Positions 1-10,900 of a stretch of DNA of 64,000 nucleotides are shown here, piece by piece. This DNA is from Cladorhizidae sp. MBARI D1340-BT2 (lineage: Eukaryota > Porifera > Demospongiae > Poecilosclerida > Cladorhizidae), in the NCBI GenBank assembly GCA_028752905.1, contig JAQNBH010000002.1, positions 32,139,530-32,203,529 on the forward strand, in the 5' to 3' direction. The translations under genes and the position numbers were made by a program. The notes under the pieces are model-generated. The model did no database searches and was not told the origin of the DNA. It worked only from the letters and a program-made list of their open reading frames with translations. How positions within the stretch are numbered: the stretch's first letter is position 1; each line of letters starts with the position of its first letter.

Positions 1-1861
1 TCGACATAACAATGTTAATATGTTGTAGATGGTCATCCCAGCTGTTGCTAAATATGATGACATCATCCATGTAAGCGCAAGCAAATTCAGGAGTGTCACC
101 AAGTAAAATGTCCATAAGTCGCTGAAAAGTCGCCGGCGCATTCCTAAGCCCAAAAGGCATAGCCAGGAATTCAAACTTCCCAATGGGCGTTCGGAAAGCT
201 GTCTTCTCTACATCATCAGGGTTGACTGGGACCTGATAAAAACCTTTGGAGAGGTCCAGCTTTGATAGAAATTTTGCCTCTCCCAGTCGATCTATTATGT
301 CATCCATGCGAGGCATCTCATACGGGTCCGGTATTGTAGAAGAATTCAGTTTGCGAAAATCCACGCAGACTCTGATCGTCCCATCTTTCTTTTTCACAGG
401 TAGAACTGGCGACGACCAGGGAGACAAGGAAGGATGAATAATACCAGCCTTGGCCATGAACCTCAGCTCATCTCTCAGTGGTTCCTTCCACGCTGGTGCA
501 ATCCGGTATTGTGGGACTATAGTGGGTGAAGAAGAACCAGTATTTATCACATGTACCATTGTACTCACTTTCCCTGGCTCCGGGTTCAACGTCTTTTCCC
601 ATTGTTTCAAGGTTTGATCAAGTTGATTTCTCTGCTGCTTCGTTAGAGGGTGTTCGTCATCTTTAGCTGCTGGAATCGTCTCCTCGTCCTCCTCATCATC
701 ATGCAGCAACAGAACACTCAACACAGAAGCATCAGGTGTGGTCCAGTGCTTTAACATATTGACATGCACGGCTTTCTTACGCTTCCGACGATTAGGTACT
801 GCAATCACGTATGTAACCGGTGAGACCTGGGAGAGGATTTCGAACGGGCCATCCCAGGTATCTTGCAACTTGGCCTGCAGATGTGGTATCCGCATCAAAA
901 CCATATCACCAGGTTTGAAAGAGATGGGTTTTGCTCGTTTGTCGTACGACTTCTTCATCCTAGCTTTCGCCTCTGATTCCTTCCGCTCCACTATTGCAGA
1001 TGTTGCGAGCAATTTCGTTTTCAACTCTGCCACCCATCCAACAATTGACTTCTCTGCTATCTCACCACCCATCCAGCCGGATTTCAACACGTCCAGAGGT
1101 CCACGCACATTTCTCCCAAACGGCAACTCGAATGGGGCTATCCCAGTGTTCGTGTGGGGTGTTGCTCGGTACGCGAAGAGACAGTAGGGTAGAAGGTCAT
1201 CCCATTCTTTGCCCAGATCTCTTGCCTTCCGGAGCATGCCTTTAAGTGAGGCATGCCACCTCTCCAGCATGCCATCTGACTGAGGATGGTACGGTGACGC
1301 CTTCACTCGTGTGATCTGTAGTAATTTACACAACTGGCACATTAGAGAACTGGTAAAAACCGTACCTTGATCTGTAAGAATCTCTCTAGGTAGCCCATAT
1401 CTGCTGAAGATCTCGACCATTGCAGTCGCCACAGTCTCTGCATCCACCTTCCGGAGAGGCACCGCATCAGGGAAGTTCGTCCCATAGTCCATGGTTGTGA
1501 GGATGAACTTATGACCTTTCTTCGTTCTGGGCAACGGTCCCACCAGGTCAAACGCAAGTTTGTGAAAGGGTTCAGTTACGACGGGTAAAGGGATGAGGGG
1601 TGCTACTTTGCTACTGTGTTTAGCAGTAAGCTGGCATCGTTCACACGCCTTGCACCAGGTGGCCACATCTTTACCCAGACCGGGCCAAGTGAAGTGACGG
1701 TTCACCATTGCCTTGTTTTTTTTTGTCCCCAAGTGTCCACCCAATAACGAAGAATGTGCAATTTCCAACACCGTCTTCCGCCTGTCAACAGGTAACACAA
1801 TCTGCTCATCATCTGTCCCAATACGTCTTCGCCTGTGTGTACCAGCAACTCGTCTTTCCAA
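1..1861 (-). CDS. pol: integrase - reverse transcriptase of element 1 (partial pol)
   Basis: One frame without stop codons from 1861 to the left edge. In order it holds an HHCC zinc-binding segment (about 1790-1640); an integrase core with Asp at 1549-1547, Asp at 1372-1370 and Glu at 1264-1262, giving exactly 35 residues between the last two (DD35E); a C-terminal linker; and reverse transcriptase with an intact MPFGL motif near 150 and the YMDD catalytic box at 73-62. Integrase therefore precedes reverse transcriptase. The end of reverse transcriptase and RNase H lie outside the window. The link to the protease frame needs a frame change near 1820-1840, where element 2 has a change of the same kind. 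Confidence 0.9.
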   Translation of the reverse strand, partial: MERRVAGTHRRRRIGTDDEQIVLPVDRRKTVLEIAHSSLLGGHLGTKKNKAMVNRHFTWPGLGKDVATWCKACERCQLTAKHSSKVAPLIPLPVVTEPFHKLAFDLVGPLPRTKKGHKFILTTMDYGTNFPDAVPLRKVDAETVATAMVEIFSRYGLPREILTDQGTVFTSSLMCQLCKLLQITRVKASPYHPQSDGMLERWHASLKGMLRKARDLGKEWDDLLPYCLFAYRATPHTNTGIAPFELPFGRNVRGPLDVLKSGWMGGEIAEKSIVGWVAELKTKLLATSAIVERKESEAKARMKKSYDKRAKPISFKPGDMVLMRIPHLQAKLQDTWDGPFEILSQVSPVTYVIAVPNRRKRKKAVHVNMLKHWTTPDASVLSVLLLHDDEEDEETIPAAKDDEHPLTKQQRNQLDQTLKQWEKTLNPEPGKVSTMVHVINTGSSSPTIVPQYRIAPAWKEPLRDELRFMAKAGIIHPSLSPWSSPVLPVKKKDGTIRVCVDFRKLNSSTIPDPYEMPRMDDIIDRLGEAKFLSKLDLSKGFYQVPVNPDDVEKTAFRTPIGKFEFLAMPFGLRNAPATFQRLMDILLGDTPEFACAYMDDVIIFSNSWDDHLQHINIVMS

Positions 1862-2439
1862 CTATAGCCTTTGTCCTGGCTATCTGCATCACGTCTACAC
1901 TCTGCTAGTGTATCGTCCTCCCTCTGCTGGTCAATTAGAACTCTTTTGTCATTTTCATCATCAGCCAGTGCAGGTAGAGGAACGACTTCTTCTTGCAGAT
2001 CACTACAGTTGTTAACTGCAGGGTCTAACACATTGAAGAGCTCGTCCTCAAACTGAAAGATGTCGTTCAACTGAGCACCAAAGTCATCAGTTGCCTTCTC
2101 ATCTGCTGCTGACTGGTCTTGCTGTATCTTCCTTTGGCTCCGGGTGAGAAGTACTGCAGCACTCTTCTCCTGTGTTTGTTGAGCCTGCTTGTGTGCCAGG
2201 TCTACCATGTATTTACTCTTGCCAATGTCCATCCCAAGTAAGACATCATCTGGAGCAATATCAAGCACAGCAACATTTAATTTAAACTCAAGTTCACCCA
2301 CCTCAGGTTGTGCTGTTGCAACTGGAACTCTCTTGTGTCCAAGTTCTACCAGGTTGAGTCCTATCTCCTTGTCCGTGTACTGGTCATCATTGATGAGCTT
2401 GGGGTGAACCACTGTCACCTGTGCTCCAGTGTCCAGTGT
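1840..2439 (-). pseudogene. protease region of element 1 (active site disrupted)
   Basis: Aspartic protease of the retroelement, needed for polyprotein processing. The catalytic Asp-Thr-Gly is visible at about 2443-2435 in the gag frame. A tandem 7-base duplication (CCAGTGT twice, 2426-2439 on the plus strand) directly after it shifts the frame, so the rest of the domain is read only in another frame (open from 2418 to 1702). That frame includes the second typical protease motif, DVLLGMDIG. Downstream is an acidic linker before integrase. The break makes a working protease unlikely. Confidence 0.75.
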
Positions 2440-3629
2440 CCACTTTCATGAACTGTGTGGTACGTTTCCCAACTTTCCCAGTAATGAACAAGTCCCTCTC
2501 CTTTTTGGGGGTAATGATTCGCAGGACCTTCTTTGGGCACTCTGATCTTTTATGGCCCTTCTGGCCACACCCATAGCACTTCATCCAGGAAAGGAGACCA
2601 CCATCAGCTTTGCTTGGGGCCTCAGATTCTCCCTTAATGTTGGGACTAGCATCATGGCTCAACTCCAGTTTTGGTGATCTTTCAAAGTACGGCTTCCTGG
2701 TGTTGTCTTTTGAGTTATTCCAGGCCTCCCTTACTTCAGCTCTCTCCTTTGTGATGGTGTCTGCTATTCTTGCAGCCTCGGTCGTGGTCTTGGGCTTCTC
2801 CCTTCTGACCTGGGCAGCAATACCTGGCGGGAGCATGCTGAGGAATCTGCCTAGTGCCATCTGCTCTGCCACTGTTTCCACTGTTGTGCAGCCTTTGCAA
2901 TAACGAGTAGTCATGCGTTTAACTCGGACAGCCATGTCTGTCACCGACTCCTTAGATGACTGTTTCAAGGACCAGTATTCACGACGGCATTCATCCACTG
3001 TGGACCCTAGAGCAGCCAGCAGAAGCTCTTTAACCTTGTCATAGTTGCCCACATCAGCATCAGGAATATCTGTGTGGTAGATGGTTCGCACTTTTCCTTC
3101 CAAAACATTTGGTAAGACCTCTGCCCATGCTGTCTTGGGAAACTTTATGTGTTGCCATCCAACGTTCAAATTGTTGAAGGTACACGTCAGGATCGTCATG
3201 ATCTTTCCAATGGAGGATAGTATGTACTTTCAACTGCCATTGTTTGGCTTCCCTTTCCTCCCGGTCTCTCTTAGCATCTGCTTGACGTCGCTCCTCCAGC
3301 TCCAGCTGAGCTGCAACTGCAGGAGCTGTGCACCTCTCTCTTTTGCGTCTTCCCTTAGCCTGTTCATGGATTCGAGACTCCCTTTGTTCGGCTTCTCGGC
3401 GAAATAGTTCGTCTCTTTCAATGGACGCTTTCCTGTCTCTGTCTTCCTTCTCGTCTCTCCATCGTCTTTCTCTATCTGCCTCCTCCTGCATCCTGAGTAA
3501 CTGCTGAGTCAACAGGGTGAGCGCATGCGTGTCCAGAGATGACGTCACGGAGATGGGAGTGTCTTCGTCGTCTTGTTGGTCAACATTCTCAGCCTGCCGC
3601 ACTTGATACCTAGTGTTCATCTGAGACAT
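2440..3629 (-). pseudogene. gag: gag of element 1 (frameshifted)
   Basis: Structural capsid/nucleocapsid protein of the retrotransposon. The likely start is the ATG at 3629 (residues MSQMNTRYQV), since the longer frame from 3725 overlaps the primer site. The N-terminal third is a highly charged Arg/Glu-rich coiled coil (about 3530-3240). A frame change near 3130, just before a Trp-Ala-Glu motif, moves the reading frame by one base. The second part (about 3130-2440) holds a helical capsid segment resembling a SCAN domain (around residues 75-150 of the frame opening at 3199) and a CCHC zinc knuckle, CYGCGQKGHKRSEC, at 2578-2537. Gag runs directly into the protease active-site sequence, so gag and protease were probably one polyprotein before a 7-base duplication broke it. 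Confidence 0.85.
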
Positions 3630-3699
3630 ACTTCGTTCGACAAGTGCTGCTAAATCGGCTACCTCTATCGATGATACGAGTTTCCAGGTTCCAGCTACA

Positions 3700-3712
3700 C
3701 CGCTGCCACCAA
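3700..3712 (-). other. Primer binding site of element 1
   Basis: Minus strand TTGGTGGCAGCGG lies one base inside the LTR end. The first eleven bases are identical to the sequence beside the 5' LTR of element 2. TGG matches the CCA end of a tRNA; the primer would be a tRNA ending GCTGCCACCA. Which tRNA this is cannot be said from the window. Confidence 0.6.
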
Positions 3713-3713
3713 T

Positions 3714-4105
3714 TGTTAGCCACACACAGTAATGCTAACAAGCTACGCTGCCACCAGAGGCGATACTTATACTTAGATATCTACTAGAAGGCACTTCAGT
3801 CTCTTTTAAACTAAAGATTATAATAGCAAATACACACAACTCTTACAAGCACAAGTATAGTCTGACCTCAACCTAGTGGGCGGCTCCCTTAAATAGGCTA
3901 CTGCCCACCTGCTTGAGATCAGGTCACATGATACATTACAACCAATCAGAATACTCCACACAAAAGCACCTGATCGCATGCAAGTTCCTGCAAATACTTA
4001 ATTACCACATACATAGTACAAGGTTCGCAATTAATGCTTCACACTTATTATAGCTACTGTTCACGTAATACAGTTATTGTGGGGAGAGAGGGTCAGGGCC
4101 TGACA
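3714..4105 (-). repeat. 5' LTR of element 1
   Basis: Segment of about 392 bases bounded by TG (plus-strand start) and CA (plus-strand end, within tgaca at 4101-4105). On the minus strand it begins TGTCAGG, exactly as the LTR of element 2 does. A primer-binding-like sequence follows immediately inside the element. The partner LTR is outside the window, so the boundaries rest on the TG/CA ends, the primer site and analogy with element 2. Confidence 0.75.
3889..3895 (-). promoter_or_regulatory. TATA-like box in LTR of element 1
   Basis: The minus strand reads TATTTAA within GCCTATTTAAGGGAGCC. Almost the same block (GCCTATTTAAAGGAGCC) occurs in the LTRs of element 2, although the two LTRs are otherwise largely different. 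This conservation suggests it is the core promoter for the genomic RNA; no start site can be proven from sequence. Confidence 0.5.
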
Positions 4106-4478
4106 CCTCCACAGACATGACACCTCCACAGACATGCACACCTCACACAAGGTAAAGGTCACCACAGACACACACATCTCACACAAGGTAAAGGTCACCA
4201 CACACATGCACACCTCACACAAGGTAAAGGTCACCATGCACACCTCACACAAGGTAAAGGTCACCACAGACATACACATCTCACACAAGGTAAAGGTCAC
4301 TACAGACATGCACACCTCACACAAGGTAAAGATCACCACAGACATAACACACCTCACACAAGGTAAAGGTCACCACACACATGCACACCTCACACAAGGA
4401 AAGGTCACCACATACATGCACACCTCACAAGGTAAAGGTCACCACACACATGCACACCTCACACAAGGTAAAGGAGCA
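4106..4478 (+). repeat. 33-bp minisatellite, starting at the LTR end
   Basis: About eleven copies of a ~33-base unit built on cacctcacacaaggtaaagg plus tcaccacacacatg, with units of 27-37 bases. It begins immediately at the outer end of the LTR of element 1. The period is a multiple of three, which opens spurious frames on both strands; no gene is inferred. Confidence 0.9.
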
Positions 4479-4711
4479 GTCCCTTCTGGTCTTTGCTGTT
4501 GCTAAGGCAACTGGAGCATGTGCTCACCAGATGCCGTGGAATCTCTGGAACATTTTTCTCTCTTGAAAAGTCTTTCCTTTGCTGCAGCTGTTGGTGTGCA
4601 CACAGAGCGACGTAGATGTGCATAGCTCTTGTTTGCTCACCTCAAGGAGCTGATTCTGCATTTCCATTCTAATTATAGGAACAGTTTGTTGTGAAATAAA
4701 AATAATTATAG

Positions 4712-4791
4712 TGATTATATAAAATGGAGATTATATAAAATGAGATTATATAAAATGGAAATTATATAAAATGAGATTATATAAAATGGAA
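4712..4791 (+). repeat. 17-bp AT-rich tandem repeat
   Basis: Four to five copies of a unit like gattatataaaatggaa lie just upstream of the first recognisable ethanolamine kinase exon. The rest of 4479-4860 shows no gene. Confidence 0.85.
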
Positions 4792-4860
4792 ATGAATTTG
4801 TTGGCGGTCAGTATTAGATGTTGTTTTCATAACTTGAGAGTCTGTTGCGTAAATACTCAG

Positions 4861-4962
4861 GGGTCGATGATGTGAACTATGACCTCTACCCTGATGAAGC
4901 TTTCCAGAAGAAATGGCTGAGCCATTACCTCAGCAAGAGAAGACAACTAATGGAAGATGAAG
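4861..4962 (+). CDS. ETNK: ethanolamine kinase exon A
   Basis: Acceptor tactcag at 4854-4860 and donor gtgag at 4963. The exon starts with two bases completing a Gly codon, encodes 33 full codons (VDDVNYDLYPDEAFQKKWLS and on to QLMEDE), and ends with one base of a codon finished by exon B. An alternative upstream acceptor at 4838 would add a few codons, but the family alignment supports the Gly-Val junction here. Confidence 0.8.
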
Positions 4963-7900
4963 GTGAGAAGTTGGGTGGGAAGAAGGGGAGGGGGTGGGGA
5001 GGGAGAGAAGGAAGGGGTGAGGGGCTGGAGCATCTACTCATCAAGGACCAGGAAGTAAGCTAGACAGCATGGCAGCCACTGAGGACACAGCTGCTTCTCC
5101 TTCTAAGAGCAGGAAGTAAGTAGACAGCATGGCAGCCACTGAGGACACAGCTGCTTCTCCTTCTAAGAGCAGGAAGTAAGTAGACAGCATGGCAGCCACT
5201 GAGGACACAGCTGCTTCTCTCCTAGGACCAGGAAGTAAGTAGACAGCATGGCAGCCACTGAGGACACAGCTGCTTCTCTCCTAGGACCAGGAAGTAAGTA
5301 GACAGCATGGCAGCCACTGAGGACACAGCTGCTTCTCTCCTAGGACCAGGAAGTAAGTAGACAGCATGGCAGCCACTGAGGACACAGCTGCTTCTCCTCC
5401 TAGGACACAGGAAGTAAGTAGACAGCATGGCAGCCACTGAGGACACACCTGCTTCTCCTCCTAGGACACAGCTGCTTCTCCTCCTAGGACACAGGAAGTA
5501 AGTAGACAGCATGGCAACCACTGAGGATACAGCTGCTTCTCCTCCTAGGACACAGGAAGTAAGTAGACAGCATGGCAGCCACTGAGGATACAGCTGCTTC
5601 TCCTCCTAGGAGCAGGAGTAAGCTGCTTGCATCCCAAGGCCCTGCAGATAAGAATTATTACTATAGGCAGGCATTATTTTAATTTATTCACAAGTTTATA
5701 ATGACATTCATGTTTTTCACATATCCAACTCTTATCTGCACTAGGGTGGGATCCAATGTGTTGACGTGTGAGGGTCTACCGTGCATACATGTGTTAATTA
5801 TCTGGTAACCCTTAACCGTATGCTGGGAACTCAGACATTGTTAGGGGAGGGGGAGGGGGAGGGGGGATAAAAATTGAAGCATTTATATTAGGCGTCCATT
5901 CTCCCTATGCACATGCCCAATAGACAACTTGATTGGTTTGTAATAGTTGACTTCCTGTTGGACGAGGCACGTGAGGAAATTTTTTTAAAATTTTAATGGC
6001 CGATGATCGCTACTGCCGTCCTGAACGGTCTCGACTTTTGCTCAGTTTCTGGTTTTGCTCTGTTTCTGGAAGTTCTTCTTCGGTGGAAAGCAGTACAGGC
6101 AGCCATGCTTACTAGGAACCACTCTGAGTGCCTTCCCTCTTGAGCAAGGAGGCTCCTGGGTGGATTCCCTTGCTGTGAGTTGTGTGTAGACATGTAGCAC
6201 TGCATACTCTTGTTTGCTTGACAATGGAGCTGGTTCTCATACCAAACTGCAGCTCACTGTAATTATCAACATTTTGAGGAGCCGAGTTAAGGTAACAATA
6301 TAAAGTCTGTGCTCAATTTGTTAACCTTGTGTGTGGTAGACTGGGTATGTATGACGATCCTTTCCTAAATTGAAGACCCTTTACCTGACGTGATATAGTT
6401 ATCTCCAAATATCCTTTACTCGTGTAACATGTGCTAATTGACGAACCTTTACCATGATGATTCATTGAGAGCTAAGTGCCATGCTATCATGTGATTCTAT
6501 TTGCAGTGGGTTCAAAGGTGACTGATGAGGATGGGTTGCATAGCAACTTAGAGGTGGATGCTCTTTATAGAGAAGTCAACATGTTTGCACTGGTGAGTGG
6601 GTTGCCAAAATCATTACCAACACTAATCTATAAGGGAGCAGGTTAAAATTGGAATATAGAATAGTTAATATACCAATTAAATTTCTGCAAACTTGTGTGT
6701 GGGTGGGTGGGTGTGGTTGGTATGTGTGCGCGCGTGTATGTCTCCTCTCTGTGTGTGTGTATACAGTGTATGTATGTGTGTGTGTGTGTGATATAGACCA
6801 ACAAATAAATGAATAATAAATGAACAGATTAATGTACAATCGGCAATTTGGCCACACCCACCTTCAATATCACATGGTCAGTGTTGTAATGAGCCACACC
6901 CACCTTCAAAATCACATGGTCAGAGTTACATTGAGCCCCACCCACCTACGACATCACATGATCGTAGGTGGAGATTCAGTGGTATCAGGAAGAGATCGTT
7001 GCTAGCCCTTGATCCTCCTCATTCATAGAGAGGTCAAAGGGTAAACTCCAAGAGACAATCACTGGACAACTTTACTACTCATTGAAAGAAAACATCTCCT
7101 TGCCGGTCCCGCCGGTCCCGCCGGGATGGGGGCCTCAACCACGTAAGGGACCAGCTGCTTCTCCTCAGCCACCTGTTTGCATTGCCAACAAAATGGCGGT
7201 GATTGTAGCTATCATTTTGGATGTCTCTTCCAAGGCAGAGTCTGCTGTTTTCTAGACACTGACAAAAGATAGGTCTCTCTGTGTGCTCTCTCTTGATACT
7301 AAAAATGTTGCATAGGTATAGCTCCGTCTGCACTTCACTGCATGGTCTTGATATATAGCTCAAAAGATAGGTCTCTCTGTGTGCTCTCTCTTGATACTAA
7401 AAATGTTGCATAGGTATAGCTCCATAGATTCTGCACACTTCACTGTATGGACTTGATATATAGCTCAAAAGATAGGTCTCTCTGTGTGCTCTCTCTTGAT
7501 ACTAAAGCAGATAGCTGATTTCAAGACAAATCTTAATGAAGTTATTGATAATCCCCTTAATTAAGAGCTATAATAAGAGAGTGTATATCGACCTGTTTAA
7601 TTAAAGTCTATGAAATGTATTTAAGAGATTTCATTAGCCAGCAGGATTAGCTCTCCCAGGCCACAAATGCTCCTACTACCCCTAATTGCTCCTGCTTACG
7701 AGTATGGGAGGGCGTGTTGGATGTGCTAAAAAAAAATGGCGCAGTCCAGGGTTGTATACAGAAATTTTGCCAAGGGGGGGCGAACTTGAGATATGGAAAA
7801 ATAAGGGGGGGCGGAGAGGCTGGATGGTGCGGAAAGGGGACGTGCACCCTGGGCTTCCGCGTGGAGTACGAAAGTGTTTTACCCACAGGTATTTTTGCAG

Positions 7901-10900
7901 TACTAACTGTATATATAGCTGCTACTTATGATGGCATGCACTTTTTCTAAAATCTTTAGTACAACATTCCATCTTAAATATTTGCTGAAGTTGCATGCTA
8001 CGGCAATCAGCATATATAGATTAGATATAGTCACTTGTCACTCGTATAATGGAGGTGGGCTTTTGTGAAATCGAATTATGTTGCATTCCATGCATTTTCT
8101 TACAAAATCATGGACAACAGGTTTCATACACAATTTTTCTCTAGTTCTCTAGGGGGGGGGGGGGGGGGGGGGGGGGTGGAAATGGTTGGTCACTTGGTGA
8201 CCTAATTTTTGTTAATATTTTCTTAACATGTTCATAAGTCGTAAAAGGGGGGTCTGGGGGGAAGATCCCCCCATATTTTTTTTTGCTTTTACAATGTCTG
8301 AGGATAGCTATTTTGACTGACTACCAATGGCATTATGCTATACCGAACTATGGCTAGACTGTATATATTTCTCATGATATTGTAGCTGCTTGGAAAAAGG
8401 AGAGCATGTGTCATGACACGATGACATCACACACCACCACGTGCTCTCCTTTGTAGGTTTGTCACTTCTTTTGTTTCTCCTTCTTTCCCACTCCCTCTCT
8501 CTCAGTATTTTTAACTCAGTCCATTATGTCATGGTCTTCAAGTCTAATCTTAGACATGATGTCATCACACGCCACCACGTGTTCTCCTTTGTAGGTTTGT
8601 CACTTCTTCAGTTCCCTCCTTCTTTCCCACTCTCTCTCAGTATTTTTAACTCAGTCCATTATGTCATGGTCTTAAAGTCATCACACACCACCACGTGTTC
8701 TCCTTTGTAGGTTTGTCACTTCTTCAGTTCCCTCCTTCTTTCCCACTCTCTCTCAGTATTTTTAACTCAGTCCATTATGTCATGGTCTTAAAGTCTCTAT
8801 AAAAGAAACCTTACTAGCTGATTTCTCTTCATATTAATATGGATATTCGCTCATACTTTGCAAGTACTTCTCAAGCCTCTTCTCATGCTAATAGCAGCGA
8901 TAGCGAAGATAGCAGAACAGATAGCTCTGAGCATGTCGAGGCATCTAGTCCTAGCCTTAGTCCTCCACCTTCAAAGAAAAGCAAGCAAAACAAACACCGC
9001 TCTTCTGTATCCACGAAGAGAAAATACTCTAAGAGCTGGGAGAAAGATTTCAGTTGGCTCTATTATGACGAGGATAGCGATGGTGCCTTTTGCCAAGCAA
9101 TCTGGTCTGCAGCGTACTGGAGGAGTGTGGGTCACACAACCTTGCAGAAATTGGAAGAAAGCTGTTGAAAAAATGAAAGCTCATGCGAGAAGTGACTTCC
9201 ATATCCATGCAACTCAAGCTCTTTTTGCAGCTAAAGGAGCAGCCAAAGGTGGAACAGTTGTACAGCAACTCCAGAATGTTTTAGCTCGCAAAAGAGCTCA
9301 GAACAGAGCTGCAGTGAAGTGCCTGATCCTACTCACTCATTTTCTTACGAAAGAACAAGTTGCACATTCGACAAAATTTGAGAAGCTGGTTGACGTGGTG
9401 GTTCGATGTGGCAGCCAACATTTGAAGCAATTCTTAGAAACTGCACCAAGAAATGCTGTGTACACATCAAGAGTGGCTGTGGTTGAATTCATCGAATCAT
9501 TGGGGACATGGGTGGAGGAGTCGATTCTGAAGCGACTTCAAAAGGCACCTATGTACAGCCTCATGGCAGATGAGTGCACAGATGTCACCAACGTAGAAGA
9601 ATTGTCTGTGTTTTGCCGCTGGGAGGAAGATGGTGTACCAGTAGAGTGCTTTCTGGAGCTTATTCCATTGAAGAAGGCTGATGCAGAGACCATCTATTCT
9701 AATCTCATCGATTGTTTAAAGAAGAAAGGTCTACAAGTCGGAAGAATAGTTGGATTGGGATTTGATGGAGCTGCAACTTTTTCTGGACGAAACACCGGGG
9801 TTCAGGCACGTATCAAGAAACATACTCCTCACGCTCTGTTTATACACTGCCACTGTCACTTACTGCAGTTGGCTTGTGTGCAAGCTGCCAATAAAACTCC
9901 TGGAATTGCCATGTTTACAGAACATTGACTACTCTTTGGAAGCATTTTCGCAATTCCCCCAAGCGAGCAGAGTGTCTGAAGGAGGTACAGCACGTTCTTG
10001 AACTTCCAGAAATGAAAGTGATCAAGCCATCTGACACACGCTGGCTGGCACATGAAAGGTGTGTCAAAGCTGTCAAAGCAAGTTATTCTGCAATTGTAAT
10101 CACCATTGGGAACATCTACGAGACGTCCCACGAGCCAGAAGCTCTTGGAATCCATGGTGCCCTCTGCAAATTGTCTACGATTGCAGCTATATATTTGCTT
10201 GATTTCACTCTACCACAAGTAGCCAAGCTCAGCAAAGCACTTCAGGCAGAGCAGCTTGACCTCTCATTGATATCATTCCTTGTTGATGCTACTGTTAAAT
10301 CCTTGGATGATGCAGTTTTGCCTGGAGCGAACTGGGTGTTGGAGCTTCTTGAAAACGTTGAAGACTTGAAGTCATCTACAAAGGTGTCTATTGACGCTGA
10401 TAAAATACTTTCGTTCCAGAATGTTGTTGGTAAGCCTTTTGTTGCTGATTTAAAGGCCAACATAACAAGCCGATTTTCTTCATCCAACGCTGTTGTATCA
10501 GCATTGTCTATATTCGATCCACGGAAAGTTCCAAAACCAGATTCAGTATCTTTTCCCACTTATGGAGACACGTCTGTTGAGAAACTGATTGCTCACTACG
10601 GAGAAGATAGAGATGCAGAAACATTGGATGGAGAAGAAACAGTGAAGACAGCCATGATTTCCACTGAAATACTTACAGAGTGGAAAACGTTCCGCCAGCT
10701 GTTAGTCAAGCAACCACGGGATACTACTGCATCACAGCTGAAAGAACTTGTTTCAAACGACATGCTCAAGGCCATGTTTCCCAATTTGCACAAGATTGCC
10801 TCCATCTGCTTATCGATTCCAGTTTCTACTGCTTCTGTGGAGAGAAGCTTCTCACAGATGAAGATGATCAAGACTCGTTTGCGTAATTCTCTAAGTGACT

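Larger units (their letters stand above)
1..4105 (-). mobile_element. LTR retrotransposon, Gmr1-like (element 1), truncated by window edge
   Basis: Read on the minus strand the order is LTR (4105-3714), primer binding site, gag, protease, integrase and reverse transcriptase, which is cut by the left edge of the window. Integrase lies upstream of reverse transcriptase, opposite to most Ty3/gypsy elements and the same as in the Gmr1-like group. The element lies antisense to, and just upstream of, the ethanolamine kinase exons, so it probably sits in an intron of that gene. Gag and the protease region are broken by frame changes, while integrase to reverse transcriptase is open to the edge. The second LTR and target duplication are not visible, so age and total length cannot be judged. 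Confidence 0.9.

Noticed and set aside
738..1187. 149-codon plus-strand frame
   Set aside because: Antisense to integrase/linker coding sequence of element 1, with no domain of its own.
1342..1557. 71-codon minus-strand frame
   Set aside because: It is an off-frame shadow of the integrase of element 1, whose true frame is open to the window edge.
4061..4505. Frames with repeated His-Thr-Ser-His-Lys-Val
   Set aside because: Product of the 33-bp minisatellite, open on both strands.
7079..7363. 94-codon minus-strand frame
   Set aside because: Overlaps the tandemly repeated segment at 7.3 kb, with no domain or codon signal.
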